DNA of 64,000 nucleotides from Akkermansiaceae bacterium UBA5020 (GCA_002396885.1 DGXY01000001.1:6415-70414), one strand, 5' to 3'; positions 8,201 through 16,565 are shown, counted from the first letter of the stretch. Notes: generated from the letters alone by a model not told the origin. Program-made: numbers and translations.

Positions 8201-10392
8201 GCGACCTTCGCGGCCTTAGTATCGAGCTTTGCCCCCGAAGCGATCCACTCGCGGATGACGTGGTAATAGCGCGAGTCGTGATCGGTCAGCATGCCTGCCT
8301 CGTGGGGAACGGCACCGGTCGCCTTGAGCAGCATCAGCGAATCATCGGGCGAGGCGAAATTGACGCGGCGGGCGGTGTGGTCGTCGGAGAATCCGCGGAC
8401 GTCGTAGATGGGATCGTAGCCGCGGAGGCTGAGCTTGAAGCCGCCCTTGCCATCCTTCGCGCCGTGACAAGTGCCCATGTTGCAGCCGAGACGGGTGATG
8501 ACGGGATTCACATCCTGCACGAAGTCGAGCTTGGCCGCGGTCGCGGCGGGGGCATACTTCACTGGAGCGGTCGCGTTTTTGTCGCCAAGGGCCGCGACGA
8601 GCGAGCCTTCTCCCACGCTGGCGGGACGGACGACGCCACGGTCTGAGACGGTCGCGGCGGGGCCGTTGACGCTCCATTTCACAAAGCCGGTGACGTCGGC
8701 GGTGGTGCCGTCGTCGAGGGTCGCGGTGGCGAGGACCTGGGCGTAGCGGGCCGCAGAGTCGAAGGCCAGATCGGACGGGGTGAGGGCGATCGAGGTGACG
8801 GTGCGTCCTTCGGGGAGGCTGCCGACGGTCTCGTGGTGTTTCGCTTTTTTGCGGTCGGTCAGGGTCGGATCGGGCTTCACCTCGGGCAGGGCCGCGTCGA
8901 TCGCGATGGGGGCGAAGGTCTTCTTCTCGGCGAGGGTCTTTGCATCGAGGAGACGGATTTTGCCATCGGCACCGCCGGTCGCGATGGTCTTGCCATCGGG
9001 TGCAAAGGCCACCGAATACATCGCCGCCGGCACGTCGAGACCCTTGAGAAGCTCGGCCCCTCGGGTGTAGAACTCATCGAGGACCGGATCGACCTTGCCC
9101 TCGGAATCGGGGGCGCGCTGCACCGTTTCAAAAAGCTTCTTCAGCTCGGGAGTGATCGTCGCGTCATACTCCGATTTAAAAAGATGGATCTGCCCGGTCG
9201 CGTCGAGACTGGAGACGGCGGCAAAGGTCTTGCCATCGGGAGCAAAGGCGGCGTCCCAGATGCGCCCCTTCATTGCCGGGTATTTGCGGATGAGGTTGGC
9301 GTTGTCGCCGATCTTGCGGACGGTCTCGCGTTTGGTGCGGTAGATCTGTGGCACCCCGTCCGATCCGCCGACGAGGATGTGATCCTGAGAGGGGTGGCGG
9401 TCGATCGTGTTGAGGCCGCCGGCGAGGGCGCCGGGGGTGATCGAAGTGAGGTTGTCGATGAAGCGCTCGGTCGCGGTCTCGGTGAGTTTCGCGGTCATGT
9501 CGCGGCCGACGGAGACGAGGTGATCGCCCTTCACCGACCAATCGGTGTCGAGGACCCAGTCGTTGTGGCTGCCCATGAAGAGGACCTGCTCGCCGTTCGC
9601 CGCCTTGATCGCCCGGACCGTGTTGTCGGGCAGGCCGAAAGCGACGAGGGTGCCGTCGGGCGACCAGCTCGCGCCGTAGGCGGTGTCGAATCCGACGATC
9701 TTTGAAAGGATCAGCTCGACTTTCTCGAGATCCCAGACCTGAATCTCGCCCATGCGTCCGGGGAGACCACCGGCCACGGCGAGTTTCTTCCCATCCGGCG
9801 AGAAACGCACCGACTGGATGCGCTCGGAGAGCCCGACGAGCCGCTTCACCAAGCCCGAGCCGTCGGCTTTGTGAACGAGGATCTCGTGGAATCCGGCGAC
9901 GGCGAGAAGGCTGCCGTCGGGCGAGTAGTCGAGCGAATTCACCACCGGCGGCACGGCGTAGCGGGGCGGATTCGCCATCGTGTATTGCTGGCGCGCGTTT
10001 TCCGGGGTGTCGTCTTTCGCGCCCTGCTCGACCCATTTCGTCACGAGGGAAACTTCGTAGGGCGTGAGCGGCTCCTCTTTGGGAGGCATTTCCGCACGTT
10101 TCTCACCCTCTGCGGGGACGACGAGCTGGAGGAGGTGGCTCTCGGCGGGTTTGCCCGGCACGATCGCCGCGCCGCTCTCACCCCCTTTGATGAGCGCGGC
10201 GACCTCGGTCATGATGTAATCGGCCTTGGACTTCGACGGCTGATGGCAGCCCTGGCATTTCGCCTGAAAGACCGGGCGGATGTGCTTGTAGTAACTCACC
10301 GGATCGGGCAGGGCTTCGGTCTTCTCCGCCCCGATCAGGGCGGTGGAAAAGGAGAGGGCGGCCAGGGCGAGGGAGGCGTGGCAGGAGCGCAT
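5248..10392 (-). CDS. Giant secreted protein: cytochrome c, WD40, Ig-like, DUF1549, DUF1553
   Basis: With the start at 10392 (chosen because the signal peptide MRSCHASLALAALSF then sits at the N-terminus) the protein has 1714 residues. In order it shows: a planctomycete-type cytochrome c domain with haem motif CQGCH at residues 46-50; about seven WD40-like beta-propeller strands (VVNSLDYSPDGSLLAVAG and repeats) up to about residue 530; a bacterial Ig-like domain ending near GDKNATAPV; a second cytochrome-like segment around CNMGTCHGAKDGKGGF; another Ig-like stretch; the DUF1549 domain (ending CNKCHDHPFERWTQDQYY); DUF1553; and a C-terminal coiled/helical part. The family is linked with polysaccharide use or extracellular electron transfer by inference only. 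It is followed by DUF1501 in the same direction. Confidence 0.9.
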   Translation of the reverse strand: MRSCHASLALAALSFSTALIGAEKTEALPDPVSYYKHIRPVFQAKCQGCHQPSKSKADYIMTEVAALIKGGESGAAIVPGKPAESHLLQLVVPAEGEKRAEMPPKEEPLTPYEVSLVTKWVEQGAKDDTPENARQQYTMANPPRYAVPPVVNSLDYSPDGSLLAVAGFHEILVHKADGSGLVKRLVGLSERIQSVRFSPDGKKLAVAGGLPGRMGEIQVWDLEKVELILSKIVGFDTAYGASWSPDGTLVAFGLPDNTVRAIKAANGEQVLFMGSHNDWVLDTDWSVKGDHLVSVGRDMTAKLTETATERFIDNLTSITPGALAGGLNTIDRHPSQDHILVGGSDGVPQIYRTKRETVRKIGDNANLIRKYPAMKGRIWDAAFAPDGKTFAAVSSLDATGQIHLFKSEYDATITPELKKLFETVQRAPDSEGKVDPVLDEFYTRGAELLKGLDVPAAMYSVAFAPDGKTIATGGADGKIRLLDAKTLAEKKTFAPIAIDAALPEVKPDPTLTDRKKAKHHETVGSLPEGRTVTSIALTPSDLAFDSAARYAQVLATATLDDGTTADVTGFVKWSVNGPAATVSDRGVVRPASVGEGSLVAALGDKNATAPVKYAPAATAAKLDFVQDVNPVITRLGCNMGTCHGAKDGKGGFKLSLRGYDPIYDVRGFSDDHTARRVNFASPDDSLMLLKATGAVPHEAGMLTDHDSRYYHVIREWIASGAKLDTKAAKVASIELFPKNPVIQNLGGRQQFRVVARYTDGKTRDVTLESYLESGNTEVAEHDEFGLLHTVRRGEAPILARYEGAYAATTLTVMGDRKGFTWKAPESWGEIDNLVAAKWERMKLQPSELCTDEEFVRRVHLDLTGLPPAADKVKTFLADDRPTRVKRDALVDELIKTPEYTDHWTNKWSDMLQVNSKFLGDEGTRLYRDWIRKQIETNAPYDQFAYQILTASGSNKENPAASYYKILREPAEIVENTTHLFLATRFNCNKCHDHPFERWTQDQYYETAAYFAQVGLNRDGKNAPSQNIGGSAVEGAKPLYEVIADKPEGDLKHDRTGAVTAPEFPYQADLAKVAFAQPDKPTRREQFAAWVVSADNPYFATSYANRVWGYLLGTGIIEPLDDIRAGNPPTNPQLLDYLSAQFVKSGFNIRALTAEICKSRTYQLSIATNDWNAGDEINFSRAKARRLPAEVLYDAVHFVTGVVSDIPGAGRGVRASQLPDAKLDLKSGFLANLGRPVRESACECERSSELQMSAIMAFLSGPAIADAIGAKDSQLAHLVATQPDDRKLVEEIYYRILSRAPSAAEIDAAISVMKDIDSDHQVLTAKVATAEADWVPVKSGREITRLQAIAKASTELAAYQPEAAALKAKAEGEQKARLAAATKALADFDAAVPAKITEWEKGLTLASFWTRWTSLTPSAATANPQSGITLAVEPDGSILASGAPKNVVYTVTIPVKAATTLSGLQLEALTDERLPGYGPGLGATGNFVVSGFNAAYVATGGNAKKPMLLKFNDAKTDFNQEGFDVKNSINGQAGRDVKGWAVGGNERQPNWARYQFEKPLATDAKGGTLTLTIQCQYAGGEYPLGKFKVWATNAAAPLEAGMPSDIAVMLQTEPNQRSAESKAALAAFFQNRSKDRHALSYKLSSEKKPLPADTKLVALEAAVKTAELPIKEDPKLVELRQNMDYSTQQAANRRLTASQDLAWALVNSSSFLFNR

Positions 10393-10589
10393 GTTCGAGG
10401 CAGGGCAGGGGACGGGAGAGGGGGAAAGGCCCGTCTGGGTAGTGAGAGACCATAACGGATCGGTGACGCCTTGGGTATGACGCGTTTGCGGGGTGTAAGG
10501 GATCGCATCGAGGAGCACGATTCTTTTCGCGACCCTCGAAAATTGGTGTCATTGGCCGGACTTTGTCGTAGGGATCGGCGGAATCACCG

Positions 10590-11897
10590 ATGTCATCGCC
10601 GCCCCCAGCCATGCCCTCTTTCCGCGAAGCGCTCCGCTTCTGGATCCGTCTCGGGCTCATCAGCTTTGGGGGACCCGCCGGCCAGATCGCGATCCTGCAC
10701 CGCGAACTGGTCGAGTCGAAACGTTGGATCTCCGAACGGCAGTTTCTCAACGGTCTGAACTTCTGTATGCTTCTGCCCGGCCCCGAGGCTCAGCAGCTCG
10801 CGACCTATCTGGGCTGGCGGCTCCACGGGGCGAAAGGAGGGATCGCCGCGGGTGTGCTCTTTGTGATCCCCTCGGTCTTCATTCTCTTTGCCCTGAGCTG
10901 GATCTACATGGCCGGGGGCGACCTGCCGTGGCTCGCCGCGATTTTCCACGGGCTCGTGGCCGCCGTCATCGCCGTGGTTTTCGAGGCCGTCCTCCGCATC
11001 GGGAGCAAGGCCTTGAGAAGTCCCTCGCTCTGGGTAATCGCCGCGCTTTCTTTCCGCGCGATTTATTTTCTCGGAATCTCCTTCCTGTGGATCATGCTCG
11101 CGGCCGCGCTGCTCGGCGCGATCGGGCACCGCATTTCCCCGGTCCAGTTTCCCGCCTCGAAGGGCCACGGCAAAGCGGGGGCGGACAAAGAGCCCGCAGT
11201 CGTCCTTTTGCCTGAGCCACCCCCCGCGACGTGGCGTCGTCAGTTCGCCGTGCTCGCGCTCTGTCTGGGGCTCTGGTGGACGCCGGTCTTCGCGGTGGGG
11301 AGTTGGCTCGGCTGGCAGAGCACCCCGGCGCAACAGGGGATCTTTTTCAGCAAAGCCGCTTTGGTGACCTTCGGCGGGGCTTATGCTGTGCTGCCCTATG
11401 TCGCCCAGGAGGCCGTCGAGGAACATGGGTGGCTCGACCATCGGCAGATGATGGCCGGTCTTGCCCTCGCCGAGACCACCCCCGGGCCGCTCATCATGGT
11501 GCTGCAGTTCGTGGGCTTTGTCGGGAGCTGGCAACATCCCGGCACACTCAGTCCGGTCGGGGCCGCTCTCGTCGGATCTTTGCTCACGACCTGGGTCACC
11601 TTCCTTCCTTGTTTTCTCTTCATCTTCCTCGGCGCCCCCTTTGTCGAGAAGATCCACGATCAGCCGCGGATCGGAGCCGCCCTCACCGCGATCACTGCCG
11701 CGGTCGTCGGCGTCATTCTCAATCTCGGCGTGAAGTTTACCGAACACGCCCTTTGGCCGGAAGGCGGAGGGTTTGACACCTTCGTCGCCGGGCTCGCGGT
11801 CGCGGCTTTTGTTGCGTTGAAGGGATTCAAAGTGGGATTGATTCCCGTGATCGGAGGGTGCGCACTCGTGGGCCTGCTTGTGGGCTTGATCAGGTGA
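10590..11897 (+). CDS. chrA: Chromate transporter ChrA family
   Basis: ChrA (CHR family) proteins export chromate across the inner membrane. This 435-residue protein has the full long-chain form with two homologous halves: the first begins FWIRLGLISFGGPAGQIAILH and contains LPGPEAQQLATYLGW; the second has LVTFGGAYAVLPYVAQE and ETTPGPLIMVLQFVGF. About ten to twelve hydrophobic segments are visible. ATG at 10590 is used; an in-frame ATG at 10611 (MPSFREALRF) is also possible. The gene is divergent from the giant cytochrome gene with about 200 bp between them. No regulator (ChrB) is adjacent, so chromate specificity is assumed from family membership only. Confidence 0.92.
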   Translation: MSSPPPAMPSFREALRFWIRLGLISFGGPAGQIAILHRELVESKRWISERQFLNGLNFCMLLPGPEAQQLATYLGWRLHGAKGGIAAGVLFVIPSVFILFALSWIYMAGGDLPWLAAIFHGLVAAVIAVVFEAVLRIGSKALRSPSLWVIAALSFRAIYFLGISFLWIMLAAALLGAIGHRISPVQFPASKGHGKAGADKEPAVVLLPEPPPATWRRQFAVLALCLGLWWTPVFAVGSWLGWQSTPAQQGIFFSKAALVTFGGAYAVLPYVAQEAVEEHGWLDHRQMMAGLALAETTPGPLIMVLQFVGFVGSWQHPGTLSPVGAALVGSLLTTWVTFLPCFLFIFLGAPFVEKIHDQPRIGAALTAITAAVVGVILNLGVKFTEHALWPEGGGFDTFVAGLAVAAFVALKGFKVGLIPVIGGCALVGLLVGLIR

Positions 11898-11955
11898 GAA
11901 ACGCGCCCTCGCCGCAGCCGCACCCCACGCCTTTGGCGCAGAAGCGCCTCGCCCC

Positions 11956-12885
11956 TCACTGGTCCTTTGGCACGATCGAGACGACAAGCGGGCGGTGATC
12001 GCTCGCTTTGTCCCAGTTTTCCCAATGATGGATGCGGCAGGCATCGCGGACGACCTCCTTTTCGAGGCCGTCACTGACGAGGGCGTAGTCGAAGCGCGAA
12101 TAAGCATCGGCGAAGGACCAGTGGTGGGTCCAGCGGAAGCCGTAGGGGTCAGTGAGGCCCAGCGCGGTGAGATAACCTTTTCCTCCGAAGCCTCCCTGGA
12201 GCGTCTTGATCGGGGCCTCGGGACGGAGGTCGTTGAAATCGCCCATGACGAGGAGATTTGCCCCCGGTTCCTCTTCAAGGACGCCATCGAGGTGCTGACG
12301 CGCGAGCCGGGCCTCGTTCAGTCGCATCAGGTTCTCGTCGCCCTCCGGGACCTCGCGTTTCGATTTCAGGTGGAGGACGAGACAACGCAGGTGATACTGC
12401 GACGAGATCGCGATCTCCACATCGAGGACGCCGCGCTGGAAGGCGTGCTTCGTGCCGGCGAGGTCGTAGGTGTAGTCGTCGCGCGAATGCCTCGCGACGA
12501 TGGGGTAGCGGGAAAGCAGGGCCAAATTGCGGTTCCATCCCGCCGTGTCCCGGACCATCTCGGTGTGGGGAAGGTCGATCCCGACGGCTTTCAGGCGACT
12601 CTGGAGATCGGCGAGAAAGGTCTCGTCGCCCATTTCACAGACGCCGAGAATGTCAGGGCGGATCTCGGCGAGCCCCTCGATCACCGCCTTCACCTCGCTC
12701 TCGGGTTTCGGAGCGTCCGGGACGACCTCGTCATTGACGCGTCGCTCCATCGCAAGGTAGTTTTTAAGATTGTAAAACGACACCGTCACCGGGGCCGGAT
12801 TCTCGCCGGACGCGGTCGCGAGGAACGAGGCAAAGAAAAAGACCGCCGGGGAAACCACGGCGGTCTTCAAAGCAATCGGAGCCAT
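11956..12885 (-). CDS. Exported endonuclease/exonuclease/phosphatase family protein
   Basis: The protein (309 aa) starts with a hydrophobic signal sequence (TAVVSPAVFFFASFLATASG) and then carries the EEP fold. Metal and catalytic motifs in order are FYNLKNYL, an acidic ILGVCEMGDE, WNRNLALLSRYPI, LHLKSKRE, LLVMGDFNDL and the C-terminal SDHRPLV. The family includes secreted phosphodiesterases, nucleases and sphingomyelinase-like enzymes; no feature here fixes the substrate. It sits upstream of nothing in the same direction except the tatA-like gene, which is 26 bp beyond its start and transcribed the same way, so both may be co-transcribed from the tatA promoter. Confidence 0.87.
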   Translation of the reverse strand: MAPIALKTAVVSPAVFFFASFLATASGENPAPVTVSFYNLKNYLAMERRVNDEVVPDAPKPESEVKAVIEGLAEIRPDILGVCEMGDETFLADLQSRLKAVGIDLPHTEMVRDTAGWNRNLALLSRYPIVARHSRDDYTYDLAGTKHAFQRGVLDVEIAISSQYHLRCLVLHLKSKREVPEGDENLMRLNEARLARQHLDGVLEEEPGANLLVMGDFNDLRPEAPIKTLQGGFGGKGYLTALGLTDPYGFRWTHHWSFADAYSRFDYALVSDGLEKEVVRDACRIHHWENWDKASDHRPLVVSIVPKDQ

Positions 12886-12911
12886 GGGAATCGGATCCGG
12901 TCAGGGAGGGG

Positions 12912-13166
12912 TCAGTCCTGGGAGTGGGAATCGGGAGTCTTCTCGCGTTCCTTGGGGGCGCGATCCCACTCCTTCTTGCCTTCTTCCTCACCCATGGTGA
13001 TTTCACGTTCGAATTCGTGTTTGGCCTTTTTGAATTCGCCCATGCCCTTGCCGATACCCCGTGCGAGCTCGGGGATTTTCTTCGCGCCAAAGAGGAGAAG
13101 CACGATCAGGAAGATCACGATCATCTCCTGCATGCCCAAACCAAAACCAAGGTAAAATCTTTCCAT
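12912..13166 (-). CDS. tatA: Twin-arginine translocase subunit TatA/E
   Basis: TatA oligomers form the pore of the twin-arginine export system. The start at 13166 gives 84 residues beginning MERFYLGFGLGMQEM. A single transmembrane helix (IVIFLIVLLLF) follows, then the diagnostic hinge FGAKKIPELARGIGKGMGEF, and a charged amphipathic, Glu/Lys-rich tail. A longer in-frame extension to 13301 would place 45 non-homologous residues before the helix and is rejected. Several proteins in the window (for example the DUF1501 protein) carry Tat signals, so the system is needed here. tatB and tatC are not in the window. Confidence 0.9.
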   Translation of the reverse strand: MERFYLGFGLGMQEMIVIFLIVLLLFGAKKIPELARGIGKGMGEFKKAKHEFEREITMGEEEGKKEWDRAPKEREKTPDSHSQD

Positions 13167-13392
13167 GACGGAGCGTAGGGCTGGCCCCGAGGCGATGCAA
13201 AAGGTATTTCCCGACATCTTCGCGTGGCGCGATCGCGCCCCCGTCAAAGAGGCGATTTTTGTCGAAACCGCCCGTCTCCGCTGGGGCAATTCTTGTGCCA
13301 TATTCTGCGGTTCTGTCCCGGAGAGAGGGAAGCGGCGTAAGCAATGCTAGGTTGACATTCGCTCTCCTGCTCCTTCAGTTCCTAATCGTGTC

Positions 13393-14409
13393 ATGACCCA
13401 GATTCCCGCGACCCTCGACCCGGCGAACAGCAGCGAGCTTTCGCCCTTCGCCTTCCTCCGGCCCGAACTGGACCGGGTCGAGTCCCGCATCCGCGAGCAG
13501 GCCAACGCCTTTGATCCGGCCGTCGAGCCCTACGTCGCCTACATTCTCAATACCTCCGGCAAACGGATTCGTCCGGCCCTCGCCTTCCTCGCGGGCGGTT
13601 CGACCGGCGAGATCACGGACGATCACCACAAGCTCGCGGTCATTCTCGAACTCATCCATGTCGCCACCCTCGTTCACGACGACATCATCGACGGAGCCGA
13701 GATCCGCCGCCAGGCTCCCACCGCCAACGCCAAATGGGGGAATGCCCTCAGCGTGCTCCTCGGCGATTGCCTCTTCTCGCACGCCCTCATGCTCTCGACC
13801 GAGTTCAACAACACGGCGATCGGTCGGAAGGTTGCGATCGCCGCCAACGAGGTCTGCAGTGGCGAGATCATCCAGACGCAGCGGCGCTTCGACATGCAGC
13901 TGAGCCGCGAGGATTACTTCGACATCATCCGGAAAAAAACCGCCGCCCTCTTCGCCGCCGCGATGGAACTGGGAGCCCGCCTCAACGGTCAGGAACCCGC
14001 TGTCTGCGACGCCCTCCGCGATTTCGGACTCCTCATCGGCACCGCCTACCAGATCTACGACGATTGCGTCGATCTTATCGGCGACGAGCAGGAGTATGGC
14101 AAAACCCTCCGCACGGACCTCCACAAGGGCAAGCTGACCCTTCCCATTCTCAACCTCCTCGACTCGGCCACCGAGCGGCAGCGCGAGAAGCTCCACCGTC
14201 TCCTCCTCCAACGCGAGCCCATCGACATCTCCGCGCTCGCCAACATTGCCGACTATGCCGGGGCGATCGAGGCCTCCGTCGACACCGGACAGGCCCTCGT
14301 CGCCGAAGCCCGAGAGTGCGTCGCAGTCCTTCCGGAGAGCGAACATCGCGAAGCCCTCCTCGGCATCGCTTCCTTCCTCGATGTCCTCCTCGTGGGATGC
14401 CGCCAGTGA
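13393..14409 (+). CDS. ispB: Polyprenyl diphosphate synthase
   Basis: This trans-isoprenyl diphosphate synthase elongates farnesyl diphosphate with isopentenyl units to make the side chain of quinones. Both aspartate-rich motifs are present: DDIID at residues 96-100 (FARM) and DDCVD at 222-226 (SARM). Conserved GKRIRP (56-61), the GD/H region LLGDCLFSHA and the KTA segment at 181-183 are also intact. Length (338 aa) is normal for octaprenyl/heptaprenyl synthases; chain length cannot be told from sequence. The symbol is used for the family role. The gene stands alone, about 190 bp before glnII, with no other quinone genes nearby. Confidence 0.92.
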   Translation: MTQIPATLDPANSSELSPFAFLRPELDRVESRIREQANAFDPAVEPYVAYILNTSGKRIRPALAFLAGGSTGEITDDHHKLAVILELIHVATLVHDDIIDGAEIRRQAPTANAKWGNALSVLLGDCLFSHALMLSTEFNNTAIGRKVAIAANEVCSGEIIQTQRRFDMQLSREDYFDIIRKKTAALFAAAMELGARLNGQEPAVCDALRDFGLLIGTAYQIYDDCVDLIGDEQEYGKTLRTDLHKGKLTLPILNLLDSATERQREKLHRLLLQREPIDISALANIADYAGAIEASVDTGQALVAEARECVAVLPESEHREALLGIASFLDVLLVGCRQ

Positions 14410-14477
14410 AATGGAAAACCCGCGTGATCGGTTCCTCTCAGCCTCGCCCAAGTCGCTGATAATAAATTGTGCGTGGC

Positions 14478-14501
14478 GTTGACAATTGGCACGGAATTTG
14501 C
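14478..14501 (+). promoter_or_regulatory. Sigma-54 promoter of the GSII gene
   Basis: TTGGCACG-N4-TTGCT lies at 14485-14501. The -24 GG (14487-14488) and -12 GC (14499-14500) are separated by exactly ten bases, as sigma-54 requires, and all consensus positions match. Transcription would start near 14512, leaving a leader of about 90 bases before the ATG at 14604. A TTGACA at 14478 overlaps the site but has no good -10 box at the right distance. No NtrC-type palindrome (TGCAC-N5-GTGCA) is obvious in the upstream 150 bp. The site strongly suggests nitrogen control. Confidence 0.85.
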
Positions 14502-14603
14502 TTCATTCTTTTCGGTTTCTTCAACCCGAAGTTCATGCTGTAAGCGCAGGATGCTAAGGCAGTTCCAAGGCTTCGAATCCCAAAAAACAATAACGACAAT
14601 AAC

Positions 14604-15623
14604 ATGGCAAAAATTAAACTCGAATACATCTGGCTGGACGGATACGAGCCCACTCCGAACCTCCGTGGCAAGACCAAAATCGCGGATGGCGATCCCGCCT
14701 CGTTCACCCTCGCGGATTGTCCGATGTGGGGATTTGACGGCAGCTCGACTCGCCAAGCCGAGGGACGTAGCTCCGACTGCATGCTCAAGCCCGTCGCCCT
14801 CTACCCCGACGCGACCCGCCAGAATGGATTCATCGTCCTCGCCGAGGTCATGATGCCCGATGGCACGACCCCGCACCCGACCAATTACCGCGCCACCATT
14901 CCCGATGATTCGGGTCTCTGGATCGGTCTTGAGCAGGAATACTTCCTTTTCCAAGACGGTCGCCCCCTCGGCTGGCCTGACTCCGGCTACCCCGATCCTC
15001 AGGGTGAATACTACTGCGGTGTTGGCTCCAAGGCCGTGGGCGACCTCGCCCGCTCCATCGTCGAAGAGCACCTCGACGTCTGTATCGCCGCCGGCATCAA
15101 CCACGAAGGCATCAATGCCGAAGTGGCCAAAGGCCAGTGGGAATTCCAGATCTTCGGCAAGGGTGGTTGCACCGCCGCCGACCAGATCTGGGTGGCCCGC
15201 TACCTCCTCATGCGCATCTGCGAAAAATACGGAGTCGAAGTCATCCTTCATTGCAAACCCTTCCAGGGCGACTGGAACGGTTCCGGGATGCACTGCAACT
15301 TCTCCACCGACTACATGCGTGAAAAGGGCGGCAAGGAATACTTCGAAGCCCTTATGGGTGCCTTCGAGAAGAATTGCGAAGAGCACATCGCCGCCTACGG
15401 TCCCGACAACCACCTTCGCCTCACCGGTCTCCACGAGACCCAGTCGATCGACAAGTTCAGCTACGGCGTGGCCGACCGCGGTGCTTCCGTCCGCATTCCC
15501 CACTCCTTCGTGAACAACGGCTACAAGGGTTACCTCGAAGACCGTCGTCCCAACTCGCAGGCCGATCCTTATCAGATCGTCTCGCGTGTCGCCAAGACGA
15601 TCGCGACCGTTCCGACGCCCTGA
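14604..15623 (+). CDS. glnII: Glutamine synthetase, type II (GSII)
   Basis: Glutamine synthetase forms glutamine from glutamate, ammonia and ATP. At 339 residues this is the short eukaryote-like GSII class, not the 450-aa+ GSI or the 700-aa GSIII. Class motifs are visible: LEYIWLDGYE at the start, CPMWGFDGSSTRQAEG, the ATP/metal segment WIGLEQEYFLF, NAEVAKGQWEFQIF, the HCNFSTDYMRE region preceded by GDWNGSGM, and HLRLTGLHET followed by RGASVRIP. GSII lacks the adenylylation site of GSI and is controlled mainly at transcription; a near-perfect sigma-54 promoter sits upstream and a strong hairpin terminator follows, so this is probably a single-gene nitrogen-regulated unit. Confidence 0.95.
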   Translation: MAKIKLEYIWLDGYEPTPNLRGKTKIADGDPASFTLADCPMWGFDGSSTRQAEGRSSDCMLKPVALYPDATRQNGFIVLAEVMMPDGTTPHPTNYRATIPDDSGLWIGLEQEYFLFQDGRPLGWPDSGYPDPQGEYYCGVGSKAVGDLARSIVEEHLDVCIAAGINHEGINAEVAKGQWEFQIFGKGGCTAADQIWVARYLLMRICEKYGVEVILHCKPFQGDWNGSGMHCNFSTDYMREKGGKEYFEALMGAFEKNCEEHIAAYGPDNHLRLTGLHETQSIDKFSYGVADRGASVRIPHSFVNNGYKGYLEDRRPNSQADPYQIVSRVAKTIATVPTP

Positions 15624-15655
15624 TCGGGCCCAGACGACGCCCCTTTCTTTCGAAG

Positions 15656-15684
15656 CGCCGCGGTCTCACGACCGCGGCGTTTTT
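15656..15684 (+). terminator. Rho-independent terminator after glnII
   Basis: A perfect 9-bp inverted repeat, CGCCGCGGT / ACCGCGGCG (15656-15664 and 15671-15679), with a 6-base loop is followed by five T residues. It lies 32 bases after the glnII stop and should end that transcript. Confidence 0.85.
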
Positions 15685-15799
15685 CGTTCGTCTGCGGGAC
15701 AAGGCTTGGGGAGCGGAGGGAAGGGGAGGGGAATGCAACCGTCACCCGGGGATTACCTCTCTCCGTGCCCATCCACGGCGATCGGCGTAAATCGGCGAT

Positions 15800-15975
15800 G
15801 ATTCGCGCCCATTTTCGATCCTTTGCCTTGAATTCCTTGAACGCAGATGGCCGGCAAGGCAACGGCCCGTTGTCTTGAAGTCCTCCTTGGAGATCTGCGT
15901 CAATCTGCGTCGAAATCTTGGGCGCGCGAATCCTGAAGAAAGGAACACAGATGGCCACAGATGGCCACAGATGAA
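15800..15975. repeat. Palindromic/iterated intergenic element
   Basis: The 447-bp gap between glnII and the TPR gene holds no credible gene. After the terminator it contains an imperfect inverted repeat: GATTCGCGCCCA at 15800-15811 against TGGGCGCGCGAATC at 15919-15932. Between and after the arms the words CGCAGAT / ATCTGCG recur in both orientations, and the decamer ATGGCCACAG is repeated in tandem at 15951-15970. A weaker related run (GAACACGAATGGCCGCGAAT) continues to about 16025. This looks like a REP-type or decayed palindromic repeat, not coding sequence. Confidence 0.45.
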
Positions 15976-16070
15976 GAAGAAGGGAACGCGAATGAGAAGG
16001 AATGGAACACGAATGGCCGCGAATAAGAGGCGAGGAACAAAACACGACCACGCCGCTAGTCGCGCCGCCC

Positions 16071-16565
16071 TCAACCCCGCTCTCTCGCCTCGGCGAGGCT
16101 GACCATCATGGGATCGAGAACGAGTCGGCGCCTCTTCGCCCGCTTCAGGAGAGCTCGCGCCGCCGCCGGGCGTTTGAAAACCGCTGCCTCGAGCCAGATC
16201 GACTTTTCGTAGGCCTCGGTTTCGTTGGGATAATATTTCAGAGTCTGGCGATACTCCATGAGCGCCTCCTCGTAGCGCGCCTCGTCGAGGTAGTGGGCGG
16301 GTAGTTTCAGATTCAAGACCGGCTTTTCGAGGCGGCCGCCGGGAAGGAAGATCGCGTCGATCACCGCCATCAGTGGGCGCGTCGCGAAATAGAAGATCGG
16401 CTTCCAAAGGAAGGCGACCCCGGCGGAGAAGGCGAGGGCAGCAAGGAGCAGACGCATCAGATTCAGCGAATCCTGCTCCTTCGTGCCCCAGTGCCAGGCG
16501 AGGCTGAGGAGGCCTATGCCTGCCAGCCACTGAGCGAGACTGAAAACAACGCCTTTCCACATCAT
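16071..16565 (-). CDS. Membrane protein with TPR-like C-terminus
   Basis: Start at 16565 (MMWKGVVFSLAQWLAG) places a hydrophobic segment right at the N-terminus; a second, LLLAALAFSAGVAFLWKPIFYF, follows near residues 40-60. The soluble C-terminal half reads as one or two tetratricopeptide-type helical pairs (LDEARYEEALMEYRQTLKYYPNETEAYEKSIWLEA split over residues 90-125) and ends in a basic helix. The job is unknown; TPR segments usually mediate protein contacts. It lies downstream of the integrase in the same direction (120 bp) but belongs to the host side of the integron, since its composition matches the chromosome. Confidence 0.7.
   Translation of the reverse strand: MMWKGVVFSLAQWLAGIGLLSLAWHWGTKEQDSLNLMRLLLAALAFSAGVAFLWKPIFYFATRPLMAVIDAIFLPGGRLEKPVLNLKLPAHYLDEARYEEALMEYRQTLKYYPNETEAYEKSIWLEAAVFKRPAAARALLKRAKRRRLVLDPMMVSLAEARERG

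Noticed and set aside
6643..8646. A 667-codon plus-strand frame inside the giant cytochrome gene
   Set aside because: Antisense shadow of the DUF1549/DUF1553 region; no start signal and no family.
11898..11955. A terminator after chrA
   Set aside because: Some GC-rich self-complementarity is present, but no T-run and no clear stem of eight or more pairs.
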